Counted from the stretch's first letter, positions 1 through 8,577 are shown. The stretch is DNA of 64,000 bases from JACVRM01 sp963817375 (GCA_963817375.1 CAWFOB010000002.1:248001-312000), one strand, 5' to 3'. The notes: a model not told the origin generated them from the sequence alone. Program-made: numbers and translations.

Positions 1-1
1 C

Positions 2-136
2 CTCGCGAAGCGGGTGCAGCAGCTGCTCGACCGCGCGACGGCCGGGCGAGCCGAAGACGTCCGCTACGTGAAGGAGATTCAGGGAACGGCGAGGGCGGTC
101 GCCTGGCGCACCTCGACCGCGACGTGGTTGCCCTGA
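2..136 (+). CDS. 3' end of an unidentified protein (partial)
   Basis: An open frame enters from the left edge and stops at TGA 134-136, giving about 44 residues that begin LAKRVQQLLDRATAGRAEDV. The first half has the charged, helical look of a real C-terminus. It would overlap the convergent gene by 58 bases, longer than the other convergent overlaps here, so the last part could be chance. No family is recognised. The upstream sequence would be needed to confirm it. Confidence 0.3.
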   Translation, partial: LAKRVQQLLDRATAGRAEDVRYVKEIQGTARAVAWRTSTATWLP

Positions 137-852
137 TCCTGCGTGTAGCGCGCGAGTGCCTGCGTCTCGACGTGCGACATGTCGATGACGTTGCCGACCT
201 TCGACACCGTCGACTTCACCGTCGAGCCGACGCTGAGCCCGGGATCGGGCCGGAGGTTCGTCAGCGAGACAACGAGCGCCGGCGCCGCCGCCGGCTGGAT
301 GTCGAGGCGCACGCCGTAGCGCTTGCCGCTCACGACGTAGTCGGTCAGGCCGACGACCGTCCCGTCGACCGGCGAATAGACGTCGGTCCCGGACGGCGCG
401 CCGACGTTGAGCACGCCGGTGTCGGAGCCGCCGGTGCCGCCGAGCAGGTAGTAGCGGAGGCCGCCGCTACCCCCACCGAAGAGCTTGTGCGCGACCCGCG
501 CGAGCAGCCCCTCGTTCGCCGGCTGGCCGACCGGGCTGAGCGACAGGTCGCCCGACGTCGACGGCGTGTGGTACCCGATCGCCGTCACGCGGCTCTGCGC
601 GACGGGCAGCTCGAGCCGCAGCGTCCCGCGCGTCGCAATCACCTGCGGCAGCGGCCGGGCCGGGAGCAGGCGCTGCGCGGGTGCGACCAGCGTCGCCGCG
701 CGCACGCGCGCCTCGTTCCCCGAGAACGCGGTCATGAGCAGCGTGACGCCGACCGCGACGGCGATCAGCGCGGCCGCGACGACGCGGCCGGCGTGCAGGC
801 GCGGACGCGCCCGCCGCTGGCGGCGCCTCGGGCTGGTGGACCGCCGAGGCAT
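79..852 (-). CDS. Exported protein with degenerate M23 (LytM-like) domain
   Basis: 257 residues from an ATG at 852. A very basic N-terminus (PRRSTSPRRRQRRARPRLH) precedes one hydrophobic helix at about residues 25-45, so the protein is probably a membrane-anchored extracytoplasmic protein. The C-terminal half has the M23 fold pattern, for example GTDVYSPVDGTVVG, and a final strand NHVAVEVR where peptidases carry HLHFEVR. The HxGxD motif reads NVGAP and the HxH motif reads NHV, so the zinc ligands appear lost. It is probably a non-catalytic wall-binding or regulatory LytM-like protein. A TACGGT box lies 7 bases before the start, and two GACTTTGTGAC repeats lie further upstream. Confidence 0.65.
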   Translation of the reverse strand: MPRRSTSPRRRQRRARPRLHAGRVVAAALIAVAVGVTLLMTAFSGNEARVRAATLVAPAQRLLPARPLPQVIATRGTLRLELPVAQSRVTAIGYHTPSTSGDLSLSPVGQPANEGLLARVAHKLFGGGSGGLRYYLLGGTGGSDTGVLNVGAPSGTDVYSPVDGTVVGLTDYVVSGKRYGVRLDIQPAAAPALVVSLTNLRPDPGLSVGSTVKSTVSKVGNVIDMSHVETQALARYTQDQGNHVAVEVRQATALAVP

Positions 853-859
853 CGGCGCG

Positions 860-865
860 ACCGTA
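860..865 (-). promoter_or_regulatory. -10-like box of a putative leaderless promoter (M23-like gene)
   Basis: TACGGT on the minus strand, followed by 7 bases and then the ATG at 852. There is no Shine-Dalgarno between the box and the start. It fits the TANNNT-N6-8-start pattern seen at several other genes here. Confidence 0.4.
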
Positions 866-893
866 CTCGACGCCTTCGCGACGCGCAACCGGC

Positions 894-916
894 GACTTTG
901 TGACGGACTTTGTGAC
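894..916. promoter_or_regulatory. Tandem 11-bp direct repeat in divergent promoter region
   Basis: GACTTTGTGAC occurs at 894-904 and again at 906-916, a 12-base period. It lies in the 240-base divergent spacer between the M23-like gene and the AI-2E permease, about 30-50 bases upstream of the minus-strand -10-like box, where an operator overlapping a -35 region would be expected. The rest of 853-1092 shows no gene. Confidence 0.4.
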
Positions 917-1079
917 ACGGAGCGGGGGGAGTGTAGTGGCAAATCTTCCCAAAGTTCATGCGGGGAGAGCGCCAGTGACCCGTTCTGCTCCCAGGACCAG
1001 TCCCAGGCGGGCGGGCGCAGGTCGGTCGGGACGGCCGTCAGATGCCTGCGCCGGGCGGGCCGCCGCCCACCGCCGGCGC

Positions 1080-1085
1080 TACGAT
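1080..1085 (+). promoter_or_regulatory. -10-like box of a putative leaderless promoter (AI-2E permease)
   Basis: TACGAT followed by 7 bases and then ATG 1093. No ribosome-binding site is visible in the gap. It supports choosing ATG 1093 rather than the in-frame ATG at 1042. Confidence 0.4.
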
Positions 1086-1092
1086 CGCGGCC

Positions 1093-2325
1093 ATGCAGGA
1101 CGCTCCGCGGATCCAGATTCCGCGCTGGATCCAGCTCGTTGGGCTGCCGCTGGTCTTGCTGTTGCTCTGGGTGGTGCTCGGCGCGGTGCGTCACGTCGTC
1201 TTCCTGTTTCTCGTCGCGGCGCTGATCGCGCTCCTGCTCGATCCGATCGTCCGCGGCCTCATCGGCCTGCGGCTGCCTCGGGGGATCTCGATCGCGATCG
1301 TCTACCTCAGCTTTGCCGGTGCGCTCGTCCTGATCCTGGCGGCGATCGGCACCTCGGTTGTGAACGAGGCGACGACGGCCACCAAGCGGGTGAACACCTA
1401 CGTTACGAAGGTCGACGGACGAACCGGCCAGACCGCGGCCGACCGCGACGTCAACCGCCTGCAGGCCTGGCTCGACCACCACGGGCTCAAGCGGGTCGAC
1501 GTCTCCACGCGCGGGCACGAGCTGGTCAAGCGTCTGCGCGAGCGCAACATCCAGGGCTACAGCGACAGGATCATCAACTTCCTGGAGGGCGCCGCCCTGT
1601 CGGTCGCCCAGCTGCTGATCAGCCTCGTGCTGATCTTCGTGGGGTCGATCTACATGCTGCTCGACTTCGGGCGGCTGAGAACCTCGCTCGACCGGCGCTT
1701 CCCGCCCCGGGAGGGCCAGGAGTCGCTGCTCCCGTTCGTGGAGCAGGCGCTCATCGGCTACGTCAAGGCGCAGGCCCTCATCTCGCTGATCATCGGTGCG
1801 AGCGCCGGCATCGGCCTCTACCTGCTCGGGGTGCTCGGAGCCGCCCAGGGGATGCAGCACTACGCGCTCCTGTTCGGCGCCTGGGTTGCGGTCGCGGAGC
1901 TGATCCCGTACCTCGGCCCGTGGCTCGGCGCCGTGCCGCCGATCGCGTATGCCCTGGTCGTCGACCCGGTGTCGGCGATCTGGGTGACGCTCCTCTTCCT
2001 CGGTATCCACCAGCTCGAGGGGCACGTCGTCGTGCCGAAGGTGATGGGCACCGCGCTCCGCCTGCACCCGCTGCTCGTCATCTTCGGGCTGCTCGCGGGC
2101 GCGGAGATCTACGGGCTGCTTGGGATCTTCGTGGCGCTGCCGCTCCTCGCCGTGATGCGCGCGCTCTGGGAGTTCTTCTCCGAGCGGGTCGTCTTCGAGC
2201 CGTGGAAGCCGGGCGAGGTCGCGATCCCCGTAGACGTGGAGCCCGAGGCCGAGGGGCCACTCGCGCCGCCCGAGCTCACGCCGGTGCAGGAGGCGCAGGA
2301 CCCGCCGGCGGCAGCGCAGCGTTGA
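1093..2325 (+). CDS. AI-2E family transporter (YdiK/PerM type permease)
   Basis: 410 residues, usual for the family (about 350-420). There are two hydrophobic helices at the N-terminus (about 12-35 and 40-60), a charged extracytoplasmic segment at about 90-170, then further helices with the family-typical stretch YVKAQALISLIIGASAG and a late GIHQLEGHVVVPKVMG motif. Members form a broad permease family; only some move autoinducer-2 and others exchange ions or other solutes, so the substrate is unknown. The acidic, proline-rich tail after about residue 370 is probably cytoplasmic. The stop overlaps the TTG start of the ABC ATPase by 4 bases, suggesting cotranscription. Confidence 0.85.
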   Translation: MQDAPRIQIPRWIQLVGLPLVLLLLWVVLGAVRHVVFLFLVAALIALLLDPIVRGLIGLRLPRGISIAIVYLSFAGALVLILAAIGTSVVNEATTATKRVNTYVTKVDGRTGQTAADRDVNRLQAWLDHHGLKRVDVSTRGHELVKRLRERNIQGYSDRIINFLEGAALSVAQLLISLVLIFVGSIYMLLDFGRLRTSLDRRFPPREGQESLLPFVEQALIGYVKAQALISLIIGASAGIGLYLLGVLGAAQGMQHYALLFGAWVAVAELIPYLGPWLGAVPPIAYALVVDPVSAIWVTLLFLGIHQLEGHVVVPKVMGTALRLHPLLVIFGLLAGAEIYGLLGIFVALPLLAVMRALWEFFSERVVFEPWKPGEVAIPVDVEPEAEGPLAPPELTPVQEAQDPPAAAQR

Positions 2326-2927
2326 CCGTCCTGCTCGCGGCGCGTGGGGTGACGCGCCGGTTCGGCGACCACGTCGCCCTCCATCCCACGGACCTCGAGG
2401 TGTCCGCGGGCGAGGCCGTCGCGCTGGTCGGGCCGAACGGCGCCGGCAAGTCGACGCTGCTCGCGCTGCTCGCAGGGTCGCTGCCGCCGAGCGGCGGCCG
2501 GGTGGAACGGGCGCCGGGGACGTCGGTCGGCTGGGCGCCGCAGCGCGCGGGCCACTACGGGAGGCTGACGCCGCGCGAGAACATCGAGCTGTTCGCGCGG
2601 CTGGCGGGCGAGCCGGACCCGCCCGCACGCGCGACGGCGCTGCTCGAGGCGCTCGGGCTCTCGGGCGACGCGCGGCCGAGCGGCGTCCTCTCGGTCGGGC
2701 AGCGCCAGCGCCTGAACCTGGCGCTCGCGCTCCTCGGCGATCCCGACCTCCTGCTGGCGGACGAGCCGACGGCGGCGCTCGACGAGCACGCGCGGCAGCG
2801 CTTCTGGCAGCTCGCGGCGACGCGCCGCGCGGCCGGCGGCGCCGTCGTCTTCGCCACGCAGGCCGGCGACGAGCCGTCCCTCCATGCGACGCGTCTCCTG
2901 GTGCTCGAAGAGGGCCACCTGGCGTGA
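2322..2927 (+). CDS. ABC transporter ATP-binding protein (ABC-2 exporter type)
   Basis: 201 residues from TTG 2322, whose TTGA overlaps the previous stop. Walker A is GPNGAGKST, the Q-loop lies in WAPQRAGHYGRL, the signature is LSVGQRQRL, and Walker B is LLLADEPTAAL. The switch region reads VVFATQAGDE, where most ABC ATPases have a THD-like sequence, so the histidine that contacts ATP gamma-phosphate appears replaced by glutamine. It is short compared with NatA/DrrA-type ATPases (about 220-310) and lacks their C-terminal extension. The following gene, overlapping by 4 bases, is its permease, so the pair probably forms an ABC-2 exporter of unknown substrate. Confidence 0.85.
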   Translation: MTVLLAARGVTRRFGDHVALHPTDLEVSAGEAVALVGPNGAGKSTLLALLAGSLPPSGGRVERAPGTSVGWAPQRAGHYGRLTPRENIELFARLAGEPDPPARATALLEALGLSGDARPSGVLSVGQRQRLNLALALLGDPDLLLADEPTAALDEHARQRFWQLAATRRAAGGAVVFATQAGDEPSLHATRLLVLEEGHLA

Positions 2928-4243
2928 GGCGGGCCGCGCTCATCCTTCAGAAGGACCTGCGCATCCTCCGCCGCTCGCCACTGCTGCTCGCAGCGGCGGT
3001 CGGCTACCCGCTCGTCGTCGCCGTGCTCGTCGCGCTCGTCGGCGCCTACGCCGGCACGAAGCCGCGCGTCGCCCTGGTCGACGAAGCCGGGCTGCCGCCG
3101 TCGCTCCAGGTCGGCGACCGCGTGTTCCGGATCAAGCCTGCGATCGACCGCGCCGGCCGGGAGGTGCACATCGTCCGCCTCACGAACAGGGAGGCCCGGC
3201 ACCAGCTCGACACCGGCCGCGTCATCGCGATCGTCCGCATCCCGCACGGGTTCGTCTCCGACCTGCGCGCGATGGTGCGGAGCCCCCGGCTCGAGCTGGA
3301 GACGAGCCCGAGCCCCTTCTCCGGGCGCATCGTCCGCGAGGTGCAGGCGTTCGTCTACGCGCTGAACCAGGAGCTCCAGGGCGCCTACATCGGCTCGAAC
3401 CTCGAGTACGTCAACCTGCTCGAGCACGGCGGGAAGGGCAGCTTCCTGGGCCGCGAGTTCGACGTGCTCGGACTCGGGAGAACCGACCGCCTGCTCGCGG
3501 CCGGGCCGCAGACGCCGGCCGTTCTCAAGGTGCGCCGGTTCGTGCGCGCGGCCCGGCTGGCCCTCGCGCAGACCGGCGACGCGCTGAAGGCGACGGCGAA
3601 CCCGATCGCCCTGGTCCACGTGCCCGAGCGCGGTCGTACATGGGCGTTCTCCGCCCAGGTTCAGGCCTACGCGCTGACGCTGACTGTCGGGCTGCTCGCT
3701 CTCCTGCTCGCGGCCGGCTCGCTCGCCGCCGAGCGGGACGAGAACGTGATCGGGCGGCTCCCCGCGAGCCTCGGCGAGCTGCTCACGGCGAAGGTCGCGC
3801 TGGGCGCCGTCGTGGCCGCCGTGCTCGGGACGGCGATGGCGCTCACGTTCGGGATCGTCATCGAGACGGCCGCCGTCCGCGGCGGCGAGCCGTGGTCGCG
3901 TCTGCCGCTCCTGACGCTGGGCCTGCTGCTGGCCGGTGCGTCGCTGGGCGCGCTCGGCTGCCTCGTCGCCGCGCTCGCGCGCGACGCGCGGACGGCGCTG
4001 CTCGCCGCCGTGGCGCTCGCGCTGCCGCTCGCGTTCGTCGCCGTCGTGCCGGCCGACGCGGTGCGCCTCGCGGGCGCGATCGGTGCGCTCTTCCCCGTCG
4101 AGCACGCGCTGCGCTTCTTCTCCGCGGCGCTCTACGACGCCAGCCCGTGGCGGACGCTGGCCGTCGAATCGGCCTGGCTCGTCGCGATCACGGCCGTCCT
4201 CTGGGGGCTTGCACGGCACGCAGCCCGCCGCCTGCTGCTCTGA
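2924..4243 (+). CDS. ABC-2 type transporter permease
   Basis: 439 residues from GTG 2924 (GTGA overlap with the ATPase). The first helix is at about residues 20-42. A long extracytoplasmic domain of about 200 residues follows (VALVDEAG, then VGDRVFRIKPA), as in YhgE/ABC-2 permeases. Five or six hydrophobic segments occupy about 245-435, starting at YALTLTVGLLALLLAAGSLAA. The layout (one helix, large external domain, membrane domain) is that of ABC-2 membrane subunits with ABC_membrane_3-like architecture. The substrate cannot be told from the sequence. Confidence 0.8.
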   Translation: MRRAALILQKDLRILRRSPLLLAAAVGYPLVVAVLVALVGAYAGTKPRVALVDEAGLPPSLQVGDRVFRIKPAIDRAGREVHIVRLTNREARHQLDTGRVIAIVRIPHGFVSDLRAMVRSPRLELETSPSPFSGRIVREVQAFVYALNQELQGAYIGSNLEYVNLLEHGGKGSFLGREFDVLGLGRTDRLLAAGPQTPAVLKVRRFVRAARLALAQTGDALKATANPIALVHVPERGRTWAFSAQVQAYALTLTVGLLALLLAAGSLAAERDENVIGRLPASLGELLTAKVALGAVVAAVLGTAMALTFGIVIETAAVRGGEPWSRLPLLTLGLLLAGASLGALGCLVAALARDARTALLAAVALALPLAFVAVVPADAVRLAGAIGALFPVEHALRFFSAALYDASPWRTLAVESAWLVAITAVLWGLARHAARRLLL

Positions 4244-4261
4244 CGCTGCGACAATCGCCCC

Positions 4262-5224
4262 ATGTCCACCTTTCCGCAGACCCGACTGCGCCGCCTCCGC
4301 CGCACCGGCGCGCTCCGCGACCTCGTCCGCGAGACGCGCGTCGACCGGCGGGATCTCGTCATGCCGTTCTTCGTCGGCCCGGACACGCGCGCGAACGAGG
4401 GGCTGCCCGCGCTCGGGCGCTACTCGGTCGCCGATCTCCCGCGCGAGGTCGAGGCGGCCGCCGCGGCCGGCATCCCGGGGGTCATCCTCTTCGGCATCCC
4501 GGCCGCGAAGGACGAGGTGGGCTCCGGCGCCTGGGATCCCGACGGCGTCATCCAGCAGGCGCTGCACGAGCTGCGCGACCGTTTCCCGGAGCTCTTGCTC
4601 CTCACCGACGTGTGTCTCTGCGAGTACACGTCGCACGGCCACTGCGGCGTCGTCGACGAGCACGGCGTCCTGAACGACGAGTCGCTCGAGCTGCTGGCGC
4701 GCACAGCCGTCAGCCATGCCGACGCCGGTGCGGATGTCATCTGCCCGAGCGACATGATGGACGGCCGCGTCGCTGCGATCCGGGCTGCCCTGGACGACGG
4801 CGGGCACGAGTCGCTGCCGATCGTCTCCTACGCCGCGAAGTACGCCTCCGCCTTCTACGGACCGTTCCGTGAGGCCGCCGAGTCGGCGCCGTCCTTCGGC
4901 GACCGGCGCGGCTACCAGATGGATCCCGGCAACGTGCGCGAGGCGCTGCGCGAGTGCGAGCTCGACGTCGCCGAGGGCGCGGACGTGCTGATGGTCAAGC
5001 CGGCCTTGCCGAACCTCGACGTCATCCGCGCCGTCCGCGAGCGGTTCGACGTGCCCGTGGCCGCCTACAACGTCTCGGGCGAGTACGCGATGGTGAAGGC
5101 GGCTGCGGCGCGTGGGTGGCTCGACGAGCGGCAGGCCGCGCTGGAGTCGCTGACCGCGATTCGCCGCGCCGGCGCCGACCTGATCGTCACGTACTGGGCC
5201 AGGGAGCTCGCGCCATCGCTGTGA
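4262..5224 (+). CDS. hemB: Delta-aminolevulinic acid dehydratase (porphobilinogen synthase)
   Basis: 320 residues, full length. It condenses two 5-aminolevulinate molecules to porphobilinogen in tetrapyrrole synthesis. The two Schiff-base lysines are visible: K193 in SYAAKYASAFYGPF and K246 in DVLMVKPALP. Cysteines C118, C120 and C128 (DVCLCEYTSHGHCG) show the zinc-dependent type. The start ATG is preceded by GACAAT and 6 bases with no clear ribosome-binding site, so it may be leaderless. Its stop overlaps the GTG of hemL by 4 bases, giving a heme pair in reverse pathway order. Confidence 0.97.
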   Translation: MSTFPQTRLRRLRRTGALRDLVRETRVDRRDLVMPFFVGPDTRANEGLPALGRYSVADLPREVEAAAAAGIPGVILFGIPAAKDEVGSGAWDPDGVIQQALHELRDRFPELLLLTDVCLCEYTSHGHCGVVDEHGVLNDESLELLARTAVSHADAGADVICPSDMMDGRVAAIRAALDDGGHESLPIVSYAAKYASAFYGPFREAAESAPSFGDRRGYQMDPGNVREALRECELDVAEGADVLMVKPALPNLDVIRAVRERFDVPVAAYNVSGEYAMVKAAAARGWLDERQAALESLTAIRRAGADLIVTYWARELAPSL

Positions 5225-6492
5225 CGGCCGGCAGCGAGCTGGCCCGGCGGGCGCGGGCGCTGATCCCGGGCGGCGTCAACTCGCCGGTGCGCGCGATGCG
5301 CGCCGTCGGGCTGGACGAGCCGTTCTTCGTGCGCCGGGGTGAGGGCGCGTACCTCGAGGACACCGACGGTCGGCGCCTGCTCGACTGGGTCATGTCCTGG
5401 GGGCCGCTCCTCTTCGGGCACGCCGATGCGGAGACGGTCGAAGCCGTGCGGGCGGCGGCCGGCGACGGCACGAGCTTCGGCGCGCCCAGCGAGGGCGAGG
5501 TCGAGCTCGCCGCCGAGATCGTCGACGCCGTGCCGTCCGTGGAGCAGGTGCGTCTCGTCTCCTCCGGCACCGAGGCGGCGATGAGCACGATCCGGCTCGC
5601 GCGCGCGGCGACGCGCCGCGACCGCGTGCTCAAGTTCGCGGGCTGCTACCACGGCCACGTCGACGCCCTGCTCGCGTCGGCGGGCTCGGGCCTGGCGACG
5701 CTCGGCATCCCGTCGACGCCGGGAGTCCCGCCGGCGGTGGCGGCGGACACGGTCATCTGCCCCTACAACGACCTCGACGCGGCCGCCGAGGCCGTGGCCG
5801 CGTACGGCGAGGGGCTGGCGTGCGTGCTTGTCGAGCCGATCGCGGGGAACATGGGCGTCGTCCCGCCCGTGCCGGGCTTCCTCGAGGGGCTGCGGCGGCT
5901 CTGTGACCTCTCCGGCGCGCTGCTCGTCTTCGACGAGGTCATCACCGGCTTCCGCGTGGCCCGCGGTGGCGCCCAGGAGCGCTTCGGCGTCATCCCGGAC
6001 CTGACCATCCTCGGCAAGATCGCCGGCGGCGGGCTGCCGCTCGCCGCGTTCGGCGGGCGCCGCGACCTGATGCAGCGGCTGGCGCCGGTCGGCGACGTCT
6101 ACCAGGCGGGCACGCTCTCGGGGAACCCGCTGGCCACCGCGGCCGGGCTGGCCGTGCTGCGCCGCCTGCGGGACGACGCCGTCTACGAGCAGCTCGAGCA
6201 GACGGGCGCGCGCCTGGAGGCCGGGCTGCGCGAGGCCGCGCCGGATTCTGTGGTGCAGCGGGTCGGCGCGATGGCGACGCTGTTCATGACCGGCCAGGCG
6301 GTTCACTCCTACGCCGACGCGCAGCGGGCCGACACCGAGCGGTACGGCGCGCTCTTCCGCCATCTGCTCGACGCGGGTATCTACGTGGCCCCGTCCCAGT
6401 TCGAGGCGATGTTCGTCTCGACCGCCCATTCCGACGCCGACGTCGATCGCACGGTGGAGGCCGTTGCAGACTTCTTCGCCTCCGGTCACTGA
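5221..6492 (+). CDS. hemL: Glutamate-1-semialdehyde 2,1-aminomutase
   Basis: 423 residues from GTG 5221, usual length. It is a PLP enzyme converting glutamate-1-semialdehyde to 5-aminolevulinate, the step before HemB, and indicates the C5 (glutamyl-tRNA) route. It begins ELARRARALIPGGVNSPVR as in the family. The PLP lysine is K266 in TILGKIAGGGLP, and the PLP-ring aspartate is in VFDEVITGFR. The frame is open further upstream inside hemB, but the GTGA overlap fixes the likely start. hemA, hemC and hemD are not in the window. Confidence 0.96.
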   Translation: MTAGSELARRARALIPGGVNSPVRAMRAVGLDEPFFVRRGEGAYLEDTDGRRLLDWVMSWGPLLFGHADAETVEAVRAAAGDGTSFGAPSEGEVELAAEIVDAVPSVEQVRLVSSGTEAAMSTIRLARAATRRDRVLKFAGCYHGHVDALLASAGSGLATLGIPSTPGVPPAVAADTVICPYNDLDAAAEAVAAYGEGLACVLVEPIAGNMGVVPPVPGFLEGLRRLCDLSGALLVFDEVITGFRVARGGAQERFGVIPDLTILGKIAGGGLPLAAFGGRRDLMQRLAPVGDVYQAGTLSGNPLATAAGLAVLRRLRDDAVYEQLEQTGARLEAGLREAAPDSVVQRVGAMATLFMTGQAVHSYADAQRADTERYGALFRHLLDAGIYVAPSQFEAMFVSTAHSDADVDRTVEAVADFFASGH

Positions 6493-7006
6493 CCTCTGGG
6501 GCGACCTCGCGGGCGGCGCGGCCGGCGAGAGCCCGCTGTGGGCAGAGGCCCTGCGCCCGCCGGCCGAGCGCGAGCTCCAGGCCGTCTTCTCGCCGCTGGC
6601 CGAGGAGCCGCTCGCGCTCGGGCTGGAGACGATCTACGAGGGCTACCTCGTGCACTACGGCCGCTCGCGGCTCTTCGCGCCGGCCGAGCGGACGACGGTG
6701 CTGCTGCTCGGCGACTACCTCTACGCGCACGGGCTCGTGCGCGTGGCGGCCGTGGCGAGCGCAGCCGGCGTCAACGACCTCGCCGAGCTGATCTCGTTGT
6801 GCGCGCAGCTGCGCGCCGAGGAGCGGGACGGTGACGGCGCCGCATGGGCGGGGACGGCCGCGCTGCTCGGCACGGGCCGCCTCGAAGAGGCGCGCGCGGC
6901 GCTCCGGGCGGGCGACGGGGAGCCCCTGCTCGCCCTCGCGCGAGCCGCGGCCGGCGACGATGCGGTCGAAACGGCGCTTGCCGCGCACGAGCGGCGGCTG
7001 GGGTAG
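6464..7006 (+). CDS. Conserved-looking hypothetical protein
   Basis: 180 residues from TTG 6464, overlapping the end of hemL by 29 bases. It is a soluble, alanine- and leucine-rich, all-helical protein: one helical region with LALGLETIYEGYLVHYGRSRLF and a second repeat-like region with LLGTGRLEEARAALRAGD resembling a TPR hairpin. No catalytic motif is seen. Codon use matches hemL, and the position directly behind the heme pair suggests cotranscription. No family was recognised; an alternative start inside hemL cannot be excluded. Confidence 0.65.
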   Translation: MQTSSPPVTDLWGDLAGGAAGESPLWAEALRPPAERELQAVFSPLAEEPLALGLETIYEGYLVHYGRSRLFAPAERTTVLLLGDYLYAHGLVRVAAVASAAGVNDLAELISLCAQLRAEERDGDGAAWAGTAALLGTGRLEEARAALRAGDGEPLLALARAAAGDDAVETALAAHERRLG

Positions 7007-7009
7007 ATT
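7004..7009 (+). promoter_or_regulatory. -10-like box of a putative leaderless promoter (small membrane protein)
   Basis: TAGATT, whose TAG is also the stop of the preceding gene, is followed by 6 bases and then GTG 7016. No Shine-Dalgarno is present. Confidence 0.4.
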
Positions 7010-7015
7010 CACGCC

Positions 7016-7174
7016 GTGCACGTGCTCGCCGACGCCGTCTCCGAGGGCCGCGATGTCATCCGCGCCATGCTCATCGTCGGGCTCGTCTTCATCGGCGTGA
7101 TCGCGATCGGCACGACCTCGCACTACCTGCGCGAGCGCCGGCGCAAGCGGCGCCGGCAGCAGCCCTCGTACTAG
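7016..7174 (+). CDS. Small single-helix membrane protein (52 aa)
   Basis: GTG 7016 to TAG 7174. A short acidic/amphipathic N-terminus (LADAVSEGRDVIR) leads into one hydrophobic helix, MLIVGLVFIGVIAIG, followed by a strongly basic tail RERRRKRRRQQPSY. By the positive-inside rule the tail is cytoplasmic. Support comes from a TAGATT box 6 bases before the start and a stop exactly at the 4-base CTAG shared with the convergent gene. Function unknown. Confidence 0.6.
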   Translation: MHVLADAVSEGRDVIRAMLIVGLVFIGVIAIGTTSHYLRERRRKRRRQQPSY

Positions 7175-8577
7175 AGCCTGACGCGCGTCGTCGCGGCCGC
7201 GTAGCCGGCCTTCGTCGCTTTCGCGCCTGCCTGCTTGCCGGTCGACGGGAACAGCCCGGACACGCGGCCGTTGGCCGCCGTCCGCAGCGCTCGCCCCGCA
7301 AGCTTCACCGTCACGCCGGACATGGGGTCGCCCGCATCCGTGACGCGCAGCGAGAGCCGGCGCAGCAGCTGGCCGCCCTTCTTCTCCGTCCGGCTGAAGA
7401 CGACGGTCAGGGAAAGCCGCGGCAGCACCTGTGTGTGCCAGTCGGGGATGCTCGACCCGCTGCCCGCATGCGCCACGAGGTCGAGCGTCCCGGCGGAGCC
7501 CTCGCCGTAGAGGCCGTAGGTGGTGGCGCCCGCCTCGGGGAGCGCGACGCGGGTCACGCTCTCGAACCTGGTGGCCGCGCGATTGCTGCGCGTGACGACG
7601 TAGCCGTCGCCCGTCGACCAGAAGAGCCATAGCCGCCCGCCCGGCCCGGCGGCGATGCCCACGTGCTCGATCCGGCTCGAGCGGGCGACAGCGACCGGCT
7701 GCCGGCCGATTCGCTCGAGCTGCACGGTCCCGAACGCGGGGTACCCGGCGCCGTAGGCGAGGTACACGCCGCCGGCTCCGATGCGCCCCGCCAGCGCGGT
7801 GCGCTGGCCGGGCCGCACGGCGGCGGACGAGTCCGTGTTCGACGAGCCCGGCGCATGGGCCGCCGAGCCGACGAGGCCGGCGCTGGAGACCTCCTGCGTC
7901 CAGAGCCCCTGCCTGCCGGGCGCGGACGAGAACCAGGCGACGAAGAACTTCCCGGTCACCGCGTCCACCGCGACCTCCGGGTCGAACGCGCAGCAGCCGC
8001 CGTTCTCGTAGCGCGTGTCCGGCCCGCTGCCGACGTGGACGAGGTTCGTGCCGGGCGCGACGTCGCCCTGCGCCGCCGCCATGACGCCGCCCGGCCCGGC
8101 CGCCGCACCGATGCCCGAGGCGGACACGCCGGAGGCCCCGTCGGTGATCGGCGTCGGGGCCGACCACGACGAGCCGTCCGTCGACGAGGAGGCGACGACC
8201 TGACCGCCGTTGACCCCCGCCCGCACGCCGGCCCAGACGGCGCGCAGCCCGCCGCTGACGGACAGCAGGTCTGCATCCGGGTTGACGACCTGCCAGCTGC
8301 CGGCGACGACGGTCGGCTGGCCGGTGAGCGCACCGCTCGGCGAGATCGCCTGTTGCACGACGTCCGCGCTCGCCCCGCCGCCGCGCACCCAGGCCACGTG
8401 CAGCGTGCCGTCGGCCGTGCGCGCGAGCCCCGGCGTCGCGTCCGTCGCGTTCCCGGGCTGGATGCGCGTCCAGGTGCCCGGCCCGCCGGCGCCGGTCGTC
8501 GCCGGGACGAGCAGCAGCCCGACGGCCGCCACGAGTGTTGCCCACCTCAACATCCCGCGCGATGCTAGTTGCCGCAT
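7171..8577 (-). CDS. Exported BNR/sialidase-like beta-propeller protein
   Basis: 468 residues if started at ATG 8577, which has GGGGAG 8 bases upstream; ATG 8553 (MLRWATL) is an alternative. There is a signal peptide (RWATLVAAVGLLLVPATTGAG). Repeated blades follow with sialidase-like elements such as ASSSTDGSSWSAP and LARTADGTLHVAWVR. The last about 90 residues (LSLRVTDAGDPMSGVTVKLAG) look like an immunoglobulin-like domain. No catalytic sialidase residues can be assigned, so it is better seen as an exported propeller protein of unknown ligand. Its stop shares CTAG with the convergent small gene. Confidence 0.7.
   Translation of the reverse strand: MRQLASRGMLRWATLVAAVGLLLVPATTGAGGPGTWTRIQPGNATDATPGLARTADGTLHVAWVRGGGASADVVQQAISPSGALTGQPTVVAGSWQVVNPDADLLSVSGGLRAVWAGVRAGVNGGQVVASSSTDGSSWSAPTPITDGASGVSASGIGAAAGPGGVMAAAQGDVAPGTNLVHVGSGPDTRYENGGCCAFDPEVAVDAVTGKFFVAWFSSAPGRQGLWTQEVSSAGLVGSAAHAPGSSNTDSSAAVRPGQRTALAGRIGAGGVYLAYGAGYPAFGTVQLERIGRQPVAVARSSRIEHVGIAAGPGGRLWLFWSTGDGYVVTRSNRAATRFESVTRVALPEAGATTYGLYGEGSAGTLDLVAHAGSGSSIPDWHTQVLPRLSLTVVFSRTEKKGGQLLRRLSLRVTDAGDPMSGVTVKLAGRALRTAANGRVSGLFPSTGKQAGAKATKAGYAAATTRVRL

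Noticed and set aside
894..916. CRP-type site formed by the two TGTGAC sequences
   Set aside because: The two half-sites are in direct, not inverted, orientation, so they do not form the TGTGA-N6-TCACA dyad.
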